Below the pieces are notes generated by a model. The model searched no databases. It was not told the DNA's origin and saw nothing but the letters and a program-made list of their open reading frames with translations. Shown piece by piece: positions 16,466 through 25,562 of a DNA stretch of 64,000 nucleotides; within the stretch, counting starts at the first letter, position 1; the number at the start of each line of letters is the position of its first letter. The DNA is from Candidatus Rhodoferax bjergmarkensis (lineage in GTDB: Bacteria > Pseudomonadota > Gammaproteobacteria > Burkholderiales > Burkholderiaceae_C): the NCBI GenBank assembly GCA_016708345.1, contig JADJFX010000035.1, positions 124,001 to 188,000 on the forward strand, in the 5' to 3' direction. A program made the translations under genes and the position numbers.

Positions 16466-17737
16466 TCAGGGCGGCTCGCCCGGCCCCGGATTGCCTCGTC
16501 GCCAGAACATGCCCAGCAGCGGCTTGACGCTGGTGCCGTGCAGCACTATCGACAGCGTCACCACAATCAGGGTGAGTTGGATCAATTGCAGCGCCAGCGG
16601 CTCGGGCACACCGTGCTCGATGGCGTACATCAGGTAATACAGCGAGCCGACGCCGCGCACGCCAAACCACGCAACCAAGCCTTGAATCCGCCAAGGGGTT
16701 CCGCTACCCCACAGGCCAAGCAGCACACTGATCGGGCGCGCCACCAAAAAGAGAAACAGCGATACCCCAACGGCCTGCCAGGTCCATGAATTCAAAAACA
16801 GCGTTCCTCCAAGCAAAATGACGAGCATCATTTCGGACAGCCGCTCCAGATGCTCCTTGAAAACCAGTGAGCCTTCGCTCACGGTGGGCAGCAGCTGCGC
16901 ATCTGCCTTTGGCTGACTTGTGCGAGCCAGCTTTTGCTCGGTCTGACGCAGCGCCACGGCAGCAAAAAACACGGCCAGAAAGCCCCAGGCATCCACCATC
17001 ACGCACAAGCCGTAGACGACGCCGATCAGTCCCAGACCCAAAAAGTCGTCCATCAGCGCATGTTTGTGCGGCTCGCGGCGCAGCACCCAGCCTACGCGGG
17101 CCAATGCAATGCCGGCTGACACGCCAATGGCTATGGCGCCTACCGTGGCCCAGAGTACTTCCACCACCAGCCAGCGTGAGCCCGAGTCGCCCAGTTCGTG
17201 CAGCCCCAACAGCCCCAGGCCGAGCATGACAAATGGAAACGCGGTGCCGTCGTTCATGCCCGCTTCGCAGGTCAGCGTGAAGCGCAACTGGTCGCGGTCG
17301 CCGGGGTGGCGAATCTGAACATCGGTCGCCAGCACCGGGTCGGTCGGTGCCAGGATGGCACCGAGCAGCACGCCCGCACCCAGCGGCAAGCCCAGCACGT
17401 AATACGCAAAGGCGGCCACCATCGCCACCGTCAGGGTCATCGACACCGTGGCCAGCAACAGGGGTGAGCGCCAGCGTGTGAACGTGAAGGTGCCCGGCAT
17501 TTTGACGCCCGCCGAAAACAGCGAGATCAAGACGGCCACTTCAGTCAGCGACTCCAGCAGCGCGGACTCCTTCAACGGATTGAAATGAAACAGGTTGAGT
17601 CCGCTGGGCCCCACCAGCAAACCGACGGCAAGATAAATGATGGCCGCTGTGACCGGCAAGCGCTGCAGCAGCGTGGCCGTCAATCCCCGCACCAGCAGCA
17701 AGGTGCCAATCAGCACAAACCATTGTGGTGTGGTCAT
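16466..17737 (-). CDS. Na+/H+ antiporter, CPA1/NhaP type
   Basis: A 423-residue inner-membrane protein with about 11-12 hydrophobic segments, belonging to the cation:proton antiporter family. The segment ILAPTDPVLATDVQ and the later AGMNDGTAFPFV hold the conserved TDP and ND acidic residues that bind the cation in NhaP/NHE proteins. It should exchange Na+ or K+ for protons in pH and salt homeostasis. ATG at 17737 is used; the frame also has a TTG one codon upstream. It is transcribed in the same direction as ygiQ, 44 bases downstream of it. Confidence 0.88.
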   Translation of the reverse strand: MTTPQWFVLIGTLLLVRGLTATLLQRLPVTAAIIYLAVGLLVGPSGLNLFHFNPLKESALLESLTEVAVLISLFSAGVKMPGTFTFTRWRSPLLLATVSMTLTVAMVAAFAYYVLGLPLGAGVLLGAILAPTDPVLATDVQIRHPGDRDQLRFTLTCEAGMNDGTAFPFVMLGLGLLGLHELGDSGSRWLVVEVLWATVGAIAIGVSAGIALARVGWVLRREPHKHALMDDFLGLGLIGVVYGLCVMVDAWGFLAVFFAAVALRQTEQKLARTSQPKADAQLLPTVSEGSLVFKEHLERLSEMMLVILLGGTLFLNSWTWQAVGVSLFLFLVARPISVLLGLWGSGTPWRIQGLVAWFGVRGVGSLYYLMYAIEHGVPEPLALQLIQLTLIVVTLSIVLHGTSVKPLLGMFWRRGNPGPGEPP

Positions 17738-17781
17738 CAAATCGACTCGCGTTCAATAGGGCGAGTGGGCAGCGCCACCCC

Positions 17782-20196
17782 TCAGCCCCGCTTGGGCGCA
17801 GGCTTGGCAGGCTTGGGTTTGCGCGCACCGCCGGTTTCGCGCGGCGGCAGCCCGGTGTGCTGGGTCAGCACCGTGCCGGGGCGCGGTTTGGTAGGGCTGG
17901 CGGGTTTGGGTGTCTCTGTGACCATGGTTGGAATGGTCAACACGGTAGAGTTTTTCTTGCGCGCACTCTCGTAACAGCCGCCGGTCAGCGGCTGGTAGGT
18001 TGGAATCAAATGGTGCTTGCCGTTGCCGATCAGGTCGGCGCGGCCCATGGCTTTGAGGGCTTCGCGCAAGAGCGGCCAGTTGTTGGGGTCGTGGTAACGC
18101 AAAAAGGCCTTGTGCAGGCGTCGGCGCTTTTCGCCGCGCACGATGTCCACTGTTTCGCTGTCGCGCGTGACTTTGCGCAAGGGGTTCTTGTTGGTGTGGT
18201 ACATGGCCGTGGCGGTGGCCATGGGGGACGGGTAAAAGGTTTGCACCTGGTCAGCGCGAAAACCGTTCTTTTTTAGCCAGATGGCCAGATTCATCATGTC
18301 TTCATCGGAGGTGCCGGGGTGGGCCGCAATGAAGTACGGAATCAAAAACTGTTTTTTGCCCGCTTCCAGGGTGAACTTTTCAAACAGGGTCTTGAACTTG
18401 TCGTAGTTGCCAATGCCCGGCTTCATCATCTTGGTCAGCGGCCCGCTCTCGGTGTGCTCGGGCGCAATCTTCAGGTAACCGCCCACGTGGTGCGTAACCA
18501 GCTCTTTCACATACTCCGGGCTTTGCAGCGCCAGGTCATAGCGCAGGCCGGAGCTGATCAAAATCTTTTTAATGCCTTTGAGCGCGCGGCCCCGGCGGTA
18601 CATCTGGATCAATGGCGTGTGGTCGGTGCCCATGTTCTGGCAGATGGTGGGGTACACGCAGCTGGGCTTGCGGCAGGCGGCTTCAATCTCGCGGGTGCGG
18701 CAGGTCAGCCGGTACATATTGGCGGTGGGGCCACCCAGATCGGAAATGGTGCCGGTAAAGCCCTTCACCTTGTCGCGGATGTCCTCCATCTCGCGGATCA
18801 CCGAGTCTTCCGAGCGGCTCTGGATGATGCGCCCTTCGTGCTCGGTGATGGAGCAAAAGGTGCAGCCGCCAAAACAGCCGCGCATGATGTTGATGGAGAA
18901 GCGGATCATCTCCCAGGCCGGGATTTTGGTGGCGTGGTCGTGGCTGCCGTTTTCGTCCGCGTACACAGGGTGCGGGCTGCGCGCGTAGGGCAGGTCAAAC
19001 ACATAGTCCATCTCGGGCGTGGTGAGCGGAATGGGCGGCGCATTGACCCACACGTCGCGCGCGGTGACACCTTCGCCGTGCGCCTGCACCAGCGCTCTGG
19101 CATTGCCGGGGTTGGTTTCCAGGTGCAGCACGCGGCTGGCGTGGGCGTACAGCACCGGGTCCGCCTTGACCGCTTCATAACTGGGCAGGCGAATCACCGA
19201 GCGATCACGCGGCGGCACCTTGACGCTGCCCTTGCCATACAGCGCCGCATTAGGCACAAAGGTCAGCGGCTGGCTGCTGGAATCTGGCGGAATTTTCAAG
19301 CTTTTTTGGGCTGTACCGCACGTAGATAGTGCGGGAGCAGCTACTGATTTAATAGCATCTTCCTTGGCGCAGCTGCTGCCCTGCCCGGCTGCCTGCTCCG
19401 AAGTGGTCATGTAGGGGTTGACATGGCTCTCCACCCGGCCCGGCTCATCGACGCTGGTGGAGTCAATTTCGAACCATTCGTGGCCGGTCTCGTCATCCGG
19501 GCGGCGCACAAAAGCGGTGCCGCGCACATCGGTAATTTTGGCCACCGGCTCGCGGGCGGCCAGGCGGTGTGCGATTTCGACAATGGCACGGTCGGCGTTG
19601 CCAAACAGCAGCAGATCACACTTGGCATCCACCACAATAGAGCGGCGCACCTTGTCTGACCAGTAGTCGTAATGCGCAATGCGGCGCAGCGAGCCTTCAA
19701 TGCCGCCCAGAACAATTGGCACATCCTTAAAGGCCTCGCGGCAACGCTGGCTGTACACAATGGCGGCGCGGTCCGGACGCTTGTTGCCCTCAGACCCCGG
19801 GGTGTAGGCGTCGTCACTGCGGATTTTGCGGTCGGCAGTGTAGCGGTTGATCATGGAATCCATGTTGCCCGCCGTCACGCCCAAGAACAGGTTCGGCCTG
19901 CCCAGCACCTTGAACGGCTCGGCGCTTTGCCAGTCAGGCTGGGCGATGATGCCCACGCGAAAGCCCTGAGCCTCCAGCAGGCGACCAATCACCGCCATGC
20001 CAAAGCTGGGGTGGTCCACGTAGGCGTCGCCCGTCACCAAAATGATGTCGCAACTGTCCCAGCCCAGCGCCTCCATCTCGGCGCGGCTCATGGGCAGGAA
20101 TTTGGCCGTGCCAAAGCGGGCCGCCCAGTACTTGCGGTAACTGCCTAAAGGTTTGGCGACTTGCACGGTAAAGGGGGTCTGGGCGAGCGTATTCAT
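17782..20196 (-). CDS. YgiQ-family radical SAM protein with an inserted repeat
   Basis: An 804-residue radical S-adenosylmethionine protein of the UPF0313/YgiQ family, whose reaction is not established. The N-terminal UPF0313 domain (GDAYVDHPSFG, GNMDSMINRYT) precedes the radical SAM core. The 4Fe-4S motif is in MRGCFGGCTFCS near residue 440, and the family C-terminal segment TFYPSPMATATAMYH follows. Residues about 281-299 are encoded by a dispersed repeat (19301-19356) that stays in frame, and the surrounding linker is longer than usual. The last 50 residues are Pro/Lys-rich and probably disordered. The start is ATG at 20196; a 17-codon upstream extension is unlikely. Confidence 0.92.
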   Translation of the reverse strand: MNTLAQTPFTVQVAKPLGSYRKYWAARFGTAKFLPMSRAEMEALGWDSCDIILVTGDAYVDHPSFGMAVIGRLLEAQGFRVGIIAQPDWQSAEPFKVLGRPNLFLGVTAGNMDSMINRYTADRKIRSDDAYTPGSEGNKRPDRAAIVYSQRCREAFKDVPIVLGGIEGSLRRIAHYDYWSDKVRRSIVVDAKCDLLLFGNADRAIVEIAHRLAAREPVAKITDVRGTAFVRRPDDETGHEWFEIDSTSVDEPGRVESHVNPYMTTSEQAAGQGSSCAKEDAIKSVAAPALSTCGTAQKSLKIPPDSSSQPLTFVPNAALYGKGSVKVPPRDRSVIRLPSYEAVKADPVLYAHASRVLHLETNPGNARALVQAHGEGVTARDVWVNAPPIPLTTPEMDYVFDLPYARSPHPVYADENGSHDHATKIPAWEMIRFSINIMRGCFGGCTFCSITEHEGRIIQSRSEDSVIREMEDIRDKVKGFTGTISDLGGPTANMYRLTCRTREIEAACRKPSCVYPTICQNMGTDHTPLIQMYRRGRALKGIKKILISSGLRYDLALQSPEYVKELVTHHVGGYLKIAPEHTESGPLTKMMKPGIGNYDKFKTLFEKFTLEAGKKQFLIPYFIAAHPGTSDEDMMNLAIWLKKNGFRADQVQTFYPSPMATATAMYHTNKNPLRKVTRDSETVDIVRGEKRRRLHKAFLRYHDPNNWPLLREALKAMGRADLIGNGKHHLIPTYQPLTGGCYESARKKNSTVLTIPTMVTETPKPASPTKPRPGTVLTQHTGLPPRETGGARKPKPAKPAPKRG
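19301..19356 (+). repeat. Dispersed short repeat inside the ygiQ coding sequence, copy 7
   Basis: CTTTTTTGGGCTGTACCGCA, CGTAGATAGT, GCGGGAGCAGCTACTGATTT and AATAGC match the intergenic repeat family. The insertion leaves the reading frame open and adds residues around DAIKSVAAPALSTCGTAQKS. Confidence 0.7.
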
Positions 20197-20398
20197 GGGA
20201 CACACAGGTAAAAAGCAGCGCCGAGTGTACGTTTTTGCACTTGGCAACGCCCTCTAAATGGGTACTTGGCAGGCTTGCAGCAAGGCTTAAACGCGTTAAA
20301 AATGCGCTATCGTCGCACCATGCCAACGACGGACGCACCGCCCACCAGATGCTCTGCGTCCACCATTATTTAAATTCATGAACTTGGTTGAACCCTGA

Positions 20399-21307
20399 AT
20401 GCTGAATTTTTTACCCTGGCCCCTTGTGGGCTTCATCGCCTCGGTGCTGCTGCTGCTCAACGCGCTGTTCTGGGTGCCCATTTTGGTGCTTATTTCATTG
20501 CTCAAGTTGATCATTCCGCTCAAACAGATGCGTTTGCTGATCGACCCGGTGCTGCTGCTGATTGCAGAATCCTGGATTTCCTGCAACAGCGGCTGGATGT
20601 GGCTGACCCAGCGCGTGACCTGGGATGTGCAAGGTGTTGAAGGGCTCAAATACCACAGCTGGTATATGGTGAACTGCAACCACCAGTCTTGGGTGGATAT
20701 TCTGGTGCTGCAGCGCCTTTTGAACCGGCGCATACCCCTGCTCAAGTTTTTTCTTAAAAAGGAGCTGATCTGGGTGCCGGTGATGGGTGTGGCCTGGTGG
20801 GCGCTGGAATTCCCTTTTATGGAACGCCATAGCGAAGAATTCCTGAAAAAGCACCCCGAAATGCGCGGCAAAGACCAGGAAACCACCCGCAAAGCCTGCG
20901 AGAAATACGCGCTGATCCCCACCAGCGTGATGAACTTTCTGGAAGGCACGCGCTTCACACCCGCCAAACATGCCCAGCAAAAGTCCCCTTACAAACACCT
21001 GCTCAAACCCAAAGCCGGGGGTATTGCCCTAGCCTTGAACGCCATGGGCGACAAGTTTCAGGCCATCTTGGACGTGACCATTGTGTACCCGGACGGCGCG
21101 CCCAAATTTGGCGAGTTTCTTGCCGGCAAGGTCAAACGCATCACCGTGCGGGTTCGCTCCATACCCGTGCCCCAGAATCTGGCGCAGGGCGACTATGCCA
21201 ACGACCCGGCCATCCGGGAGGCTTACCAAAAGTGGGTTCACCAGATGTGGCTGGACAAAGACGCGCAAATTGAGGCACTTCTTTTGGCCTCTACCGCCCG
21301 TCAATAG
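20399..21307 (+). CDS. Lysophospholipid acyltransferase (PlsC/YihG-like)
   Basis: A 302-residue membrane acyltransferase. The first 75 residues are strongly hydrophobic (two membrane helices). The catalytic NHQSWVD (HX4D) lies near residue 97 and the acceptor-binding EGTRFTPAKH near 180. This matches the YihG/LCLAT group of phosphate acyltransferases, which modify lysophosphatidic acid or other glycerophospholipids at the inner membrane. The ATG at 20399 overlaps the end of a TGA-containing leader. The gene is divergent from ygiQ and convergent with the EAL-GGDEF gene. Confidence 0.9.
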   Translation: MLNFLPWPLVGFIASVLLLLNALFWVPILVLISLLKLIIPLKQMRLLIDPVLLLIAESWISCNSGWMWLTQRVTWDVQGVEGLKYHSWYMVNCNHQSWVDILVLQRLLNRRIPLLKFFLKKELIWVPVMGVAWWALEFPFMERHSEEFLKKHPEMRGKDQETTRKACEKYALIPTSVMNFLEGTRFTPAKHAQQKSPYKHLLKPKAGGIALALNAMGDKFQAILDVTIVYPDGAPKFGEFLAGKVKRITVRVRSIPVPQNLAQGDYANDPAIREAYQKWVHQMWLDKDAQIEALLLASTARQ

Positions 21308-21335
21308 TGCGCAAGCAGCTATCTAATTAATAGCA
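21304..21335 (+). repeat. Dispersed short intergenic repeat, copy 8 (partial)
   Basis: GTGCGCAAGCAGCTATCTAA and TTAATAGC directly follow the acyltransferase stop. This is the 3' half of the family consensus. Confidence 0.6.
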
Positions 21336-21369
21336 ATTTCAGCACGAAATATCCCATCTCCATCAATCA

Positions 21370-23295
21370 CTACCTAGAACACGGGTGGGGAAAATTGAAA
21401 TGGTCAGCAGAGTCTTGGCCAGCCCATACCAACAAGCCTTCACCTTGGGTTTTTGCGTGGTGCTTGGCGCGGGCGGCGGCGGAGGCCACTTCTTCGGCAT
21501 TGGAATAAACCCCCTGACGAATGCTGACCGCGCCAATTGACAGGGTTGTGAGCGGGAAAAACCTGGAAACTCCATGCCGGTCTTCGGCATGGATGCCGCC
21601 CGCCTCGCGGGCGGGGGCATCAAACAGCTCGACGGCACGATCGGCGAATTTGGTCACGATCAGTTCGCACTGAAGCTGCCAATCCGTACTTTGGTAAAGA
21701 AGAATGAAATCGTCGCCCCCCACATGGCCGACAAAGTCCCGCCGCGGATCGCAATGGGACACCGCCAGCTTGGCCGCCAGGCGAATCATTTGATCGCCGC
21801 GCCAATAGCCATATTGGTCATTAAAGGGCTTGAAATTGTTCAAATCGGCATAACACGCCACAAACTCGACACCGCTTTTGAGCAGCCGTTCAATGTGCTG
21901 GCTGATGGGGACGTTGCCGGGCAAAAAAGTCAAGGGGTTTGCATGCCGGGCCGACTCAATGCGTGTTTCTGTAACCGAGCGCACCAGCTGCTCGCCAGAG
22001 CCCAGGCCGATATAGCGGCCGTTGTCGGTCACGATAATGCCGTCGGTCAAATAGCGCTGGTCTTCTGAGGTGAGGATGCCAAGCACCTGGTCCACATTGT
22101 GTTCGCGCTCTACCACCCGTGGCTCGAAGTTGATATGGGCGGTGCACAGTTTGTGGCCCCAGACCTCCCGGTAATACAGCTTGCTGAATTCACTCATGAA
22201 ATGCGAGCGATTGATAATGCCCACTGGCCGCAGGTTGTCAATCACCGCCAGCGCATGCAGGTCCAGATGTTCAGAAAAAATAGCGGCCAGTTCATTGTTG
22301 GTCGTCTTCAAACCAACCGTGGGCGCTTCAATGATGGCAATGCGGTTGCGCAGACCCGCACAGGGTGCCCGGGTCAACTCCGGGAACACGGCCACCCGGG
22401 GGTCACGCATGACCACTAAGGCTTGCGACCCAATTTCAGCCAGTGGCAACTGCGCTGGTCGGCCCAGAAAATACCCTTGGCCATAGGCAATGCCCAAATC
22501 ACGCAGAACGCGCAGGTCGTCTTCGGTTTCAATGCCTTCTGCCACCAGCGCCGTGTCAAAGATGGCGGCAATTTGCTGCAGCGACTGAATGGTTTTGACT
22601 TTATCGGCGTGCTGGCTGATGTTTTTGGTGAAATATTTGTCGATCTTGACGATTTCAGGCCGCAGCTGCGCCCATAGTCGAAGGCTGGAGCGGCCATCGC
22701 CAAAATCATCCAGCGCCAGCGAAACACCTGCACTGCGAATATCGTGGGCAATGGTTGCCAGTTGGTCCATGTCGGCCACCCGCTCGTACTCGGTGATTTC
22801 CATGACCAGCATGCGGGGCAACACGCCAAAACTTCTGATCAGCTTGGTCAGCCCCTCGCGCCCGTAGTGCGCCATTACCTGCACCAAAACAGCGGCGCTG
22901 ATATTGACAAACAAGCGGCCCGATTCGCCAAGGGCACCCCAACGCTCCAGCGCCAATGAGATGCAGACAATTTCGAATTCAAAGTTCAGGTTCTCGTCTT
23001 GCGCCGCCGCCAGCAAAGCATCTGGCGCTTGAAACAATGTGCCTTGCGGCCCTCTGATTAAAGCCTCGTGTGAGTAAATTGTGCCGCCACAAAGTGAAAC
23101 AATCGGTTGGTATACCGTGTGCAAGGCTTTGCTTCGGATCAAACCCGCCAGCGGCCCACCCCCTATTTGCACGGCCATTGACCCGAAGCCAATGGGCTCC
23201 GTATTGAGCACATCCATCAACCGCCGCCGCAATTCAGTGGTATGACGCTCAGGCATCGGTGCCTCGGTTTTAGGTACCAGATGAACAACGTTCAT
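21370..23295 (-). CDS. EAL-CBS-GGDEF cyclic-di-GMP signalling protein
   Basis: A 641-residue soluble protein with an EAL domain first (about 50-310), a CBS-pair region (about 330-450) and a GGDEF domain last (about 475-620). The EAL motifs look intact (SHEALIRGP, FVNISA, MEITEYE, DDFGDGRSS, KIDKYF, AEGIET), so phosphodiesterase activity is likely. The GGDEF signature reads VGGDDF, with Asp for Glu, and no RxxD inhibitory site is evident. The cyclase half may therefore be weak or regulatory. CBS domains bind nucleotides and could sense energy charge. No membrane segment is seen. Confidence 0.9.
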   Translation of the reverse strand: MNVVHLVPKTEAPMPERHTTELRRRLMDVLNTEPIGFGSMAVQIGGGPLAGLIRSKALHTVYQPIVSLCGGTIYSHEALIRGPQGTLFQAPDALLAAAQDENLNFEFEIVCISLALERWGALGESGRLFVNISAAVLVQVMAHYGREGLTKLIRSFGVLPRMLVMEITEYERVADMDQLATIAHDIRSAGVSLALDDFGDGRSSLRLWAQLRPEIVKIDKYFTKNISQHADKVKTIQSLQQIAAIFDTALVAEGIETEDDLRVLRDLGIAYGQGYFLGRPAQLPLAEIGSQALVVMRDPRVAVFPELTRAPCAGLRNRIAIIEAPTVGLKTTNNELAAIFSEHLDLHALAVIDNLRPVGIINRSHFMSEFSKLYYREVWGHKLCTAHINFEPRVVEREHNVDQVLGILTSEDQRYLTDGIIVTDNGRYIGLGSGEQLVRSVTETRIESARHANPLTFLPGNVPISQHIERLLKSGVEFVACYADLNNFKPFNDQYGYWRGDQMIRLAAKLAVSHCDPRRDFVGHVGGDDFILLYQSTDWQLQCELIVTKFADRAVELFDAPAREAGGIHAEDRHGVSRFFPLTTLSIGAVSIRQGVYSNAEEVASAAARAKHHAKTQGEGLLVWAGQDSADHFNFPHPCSR

Positions 23296-23380
23296 GACAA
23301 CTCCCCAAAGTAGAGTTTCAGTCTAAAAGCCCAGAATGACGTACCTGTGACAAACCCGATGCCATGTGAAAGACCCGTGA

Positions 23381-23417
23381 TTGACAGCTATTCAATAAAC
23401 GATATAAACTGTATATC
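23381..23417 (+). promoter_or_regulatory. Strong sigma-70-like promoter overlapped by a palindrome
   Basis: TTGACA at 23381-23386 and TATAAA at 23403-23408 are separated by 16 bases. GATATA-AACTG-TATATC at 23401-23417 is a perfect inverted repeat covering the -10 box. An AGGAAGA ribosome-binding site then precedes the ATG at 23445. The downstream protein may bind DNA, so autorepression is possible. Confidence 0.65.
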
Positions 23418-23444
23418 TCGTTTTATTTTTTAGGAAGATCCACC

Positions 23445-23927
23445 ATGACAGTCACCACTGCCCCCGAACAAGCCATCGCCACAACACCTGCCACCGCTGA
23501 AAACACAGCCAAACCAGCAGCACCCAAGGCAGCAACCAAAGCTGCGGACAGAAAATCGCCCTTGATTCCCAAAGCACTGGCAAAGCCTGCAGTCAAAGCC
23601 TTAGCCAAAGTTGCGGCAAAACCAGCCGAAAAACCTGCCAAAAAAACGGCTGCCAAGCCAACAGTCAAGCCAGTCGCAGAAAAACCCGTCAAGTTGAAAA
23701 AGCCCAAACTGGTACGCGACAGCTTCACCATTCCCAAAGCTGAGTACACGGTTCTGGACGATCTCAAACAGCGGGCGACCAACCTGAGCAGTCCCGTTAA
23801 AAAGAGTGAATTGCTTCGCGCCGGCATCAAAGCGCTCGCGGCCATGTCTGACACCGCTTTCCTTGCTGCCGTGAAGGCTGTTCCAACCATCAAAACCGGG
23901 CGCCCAAGCAAAGCCAAGTCGGACTGA
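23445..23927 (+). CDS. Ala/Lys/Pro-rich protein with RHH-like C-terminal domain
   Basis: A 160-residue basic protein. Residues 1-90 are low-complexity Ala/Lys/Pro/Thr repeats (for example AKPAVKALAKVAAKPAEKPA) like those of bacterial histone H1-like proteins. The C-terminal part (LVRDSFTIPKAEYTVLDDLK, then SSPVKKSELLRAGIKALAAM) resembles a ribbon-helix-helix DNA-binding fold. I infer a nucleoid-associated or DNA-binding protein. A consensus promoter with a palindrome over its -10 box lies just upstream, suggesting high and self-controlled expression. The exact biological role is unknown. Confidence 0.75.
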   Translation: MTVTTAPEQAIATTPATAENTAKPAAPKAATKAADRKSPLIPKALAKPAVKALAKVAAKPAEKPAKKTAAKPTVKPVAEKPVKLKKPKLVRDSFTIPKAEYTVLDDLKQRATNLSSPVKKSELLRAGIKALAAMSDTAFLAAVKAVPTIKTGRPSKAKSD

Positions 23928-24086
23928 GCGCACCGACAGCATCGCTGCGCCACAGTCAGCGGTGAATAGACTGGCATCCGACCACCCCAGTCGATGAGGA
24001 TGCCGGTTCATCATGCTGGCCAGTCACAAATTTGAAACCAAGACCGTTCACAATAAAGGCCATTGACACAATGTGATTGGCAAAAA

Positions 24087-24314
24087 ATGTATGACTGCGA
24101 ACAAAACCTGATCGCCGAAAACGGTCTGCGCTACAAGGCCAAGGTGAATGGTTCACCCTTTCGGGGAACAGGCGGCTCGGGCGAAACCATGAGTTGCATC
24201 AAGTGCGGGAATCACCGGCTCAGGAGCCACGGCGCGATCAGGCGTTTTCTCAATTCACCCATGTTTTTTTGTTTCGACTGCAAGCCTGTCAAAGTTGCAG
24301 AGCCACAGAATTAA
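24087..24314 (+). CDS. Small protein with a putative zinc ribbon
   Basis: A 75-residue protein whose second half has two CxxC pairs (SCIKCGNH and FCFDCKP) about 25 residues apart, the spacing of a small zinc ribbon. ATG at 24087 (MYDCEQNL) is chosen; the TTG at 24063 would add eight residues. No clear ribosome-binding site is visible, so expression is uncertain. I do not recognise the family. It lies alone between the histone-like gene and the convergent ZntB-type gene. Confidence 0.5.
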   Translation: MYDCEQNLIAENGLRYKAKVNGSPFRGTGGSGETMSCIKCGNHRLRSHGAIRRFLNSPMFFCFDCKPVKVAEPQN

Positions 24315-24370
24315 CAGGATTCATCCTTGGGTCAGGAAACCTGAAGCAGTTGCTGACAGGCCCGGTTGGC

Positions 24371-25384
24371 TCAGTCCTGCTTTTTCCAAAAGGCAATGTA
24401 AGCAGCCACCACCGTGAAGGTGGCGATGATGAGCACGACAATCCAAAAACCATTCGGGTGCTGAGCCAGGGGCACGCCACCCACATTCATCCCCAGCAAA
24501 CCGGCAATCATGTTGATAGGCAAGGCCAGCACAGTCACGGTGGTCAGCACAAAAAGACTGTGGTTGTTGGCCTCGGCCACGCGGCCCGCAATTTCTTCAT
24601 GCAGCAGTTTGATGCGCTCCTGCAGCACGGCCATGTCACTCAAAACCACATGCACCTCCTCGGTTGACTGACGCAGATCGTTTAAGTCCTCCTCACCAAT
24701 CCACGCCGGTGGTTTTTGCAACAGTCGCGAAAGCGCGGCCGGTTCTGGTGCAAGCAGTCGCTGCAAGCGCACCAGCAAGCGGCGAACAGAGCCCAGATCT
24801 GCCCGGCGCTTTTCCAGGCGGCCAGAAAGAAGGTTGTCCTCAATCTCATCAATTCGATCGGTGGTGCCGCGCACCACATTGACCAAAACGTCGCCCTGAT
24901 CGTGCATCAGATGAACCAGCAGATCGACTGTCGAGCGCAGAGGTACACCCCGCTTGACAGCATCACGAAGCCGGTCGATGGAGCGCAAAGGCTGAACCCG
25001 AACGCTGACCACCAGGCGCGGGGTGACCAGCAGCCAAAGCGTGGAAATATCGGAAGGTTCAAAAGCAAAATCGTAATTGACGTCATTCACCACGGCCACC
25101 AGCATGTCTCCATCGAGTTCAATACGGGTGGAGCGGGAACCCTCCCGAAGCGCATCATGAAATGCATCCGACATGGTGACGTTCTCGCGCAGCCATTTTT
25201 CGGTCATGGCCCGTGCCAAGTTGAAATGCAGCCAGACAAATCCTTCGCTCACACCAACAGCGGCCATCCAGTCAAGGGCCTGCTGTGCGTCTATTGGCAG
25301 TCCAAGCCCATCAGAGCCAAACTGAAAGCCGCAAATTAAGCCTGAGGAATCTGCACCGTAGTTGGCGGCTGAGGAAAGTGTCAT
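24371..25384 (-). CDS. zntB: CorA-family zinc/magnesium transporter (ZntB-like)
   Basis: A 337-residue inner-membrane ion channel or transporter of the CorA superfamily. A large cytoplasmic N-terminal domain (about 1-270) is followed by two C-terminal membrane helices. The signature loop between them reads GMNVGGVPL, close to the GMN motif of CorA/ZntB. The region FVWLHFNLARAMTEKWL is typical of ZntB, and on that basis I prefer zinc over magnesium. ZntB is reported to move Zn2+, with the direction debated. The gene is divergent from phoX. Confidence 0.85.
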   Translation of the reverse strand: MTLSSAANYGADSSGLICGFQFGSDGLGLPIDAQQALDWMAAVGVSEGFVWLHFNLARAMTEKWLRENVTMSDAFHDALREGSRSTRIELDGDMLVAVVNDVNYDFAFEPSDISTLWLLVTPRLVVSVRVQPLRSIDRLRDAVKRGVPLRSTVDLLVHLMHDQGDVLVNVVRGTTDRIDEIEDNLLSGRLEKRRADLGSVRRLLVRLQRLLAPEPAALSRLLQKPPAWIGEEDLNDLRQSTEEVHVVLSDMAVLQERIKLLHEEIAGRVAEANNHSLFVLTTVTVLALPINMIAGLLGMNVGGVPLAQHPNGFWIVVLIIATFTVVAAYIAFWKKQD

Positions 25385-25562
25385 GGTGAAAAGGTCAGTT
25401 CAACCTTCCAGCATCACCCAGCCATGTGACAAGTTGATGACAAATCACAGCATTTGTTCGGTCATCAAATCATCATGTTTTTTTCACGCCATTGTCATGT
25501 GACACCTTTATGGTTCGGGGTTTGCACAACCGCTTGCCAGCAAGCATATTCAGGAAACAACC

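Noticed and set aside
18319..19329. A 336-codon plus-strand frame opposite ygiQ
   Set aside because: It is a shadow frame; ygiQ carries the radical SAM motif and the family-length match.
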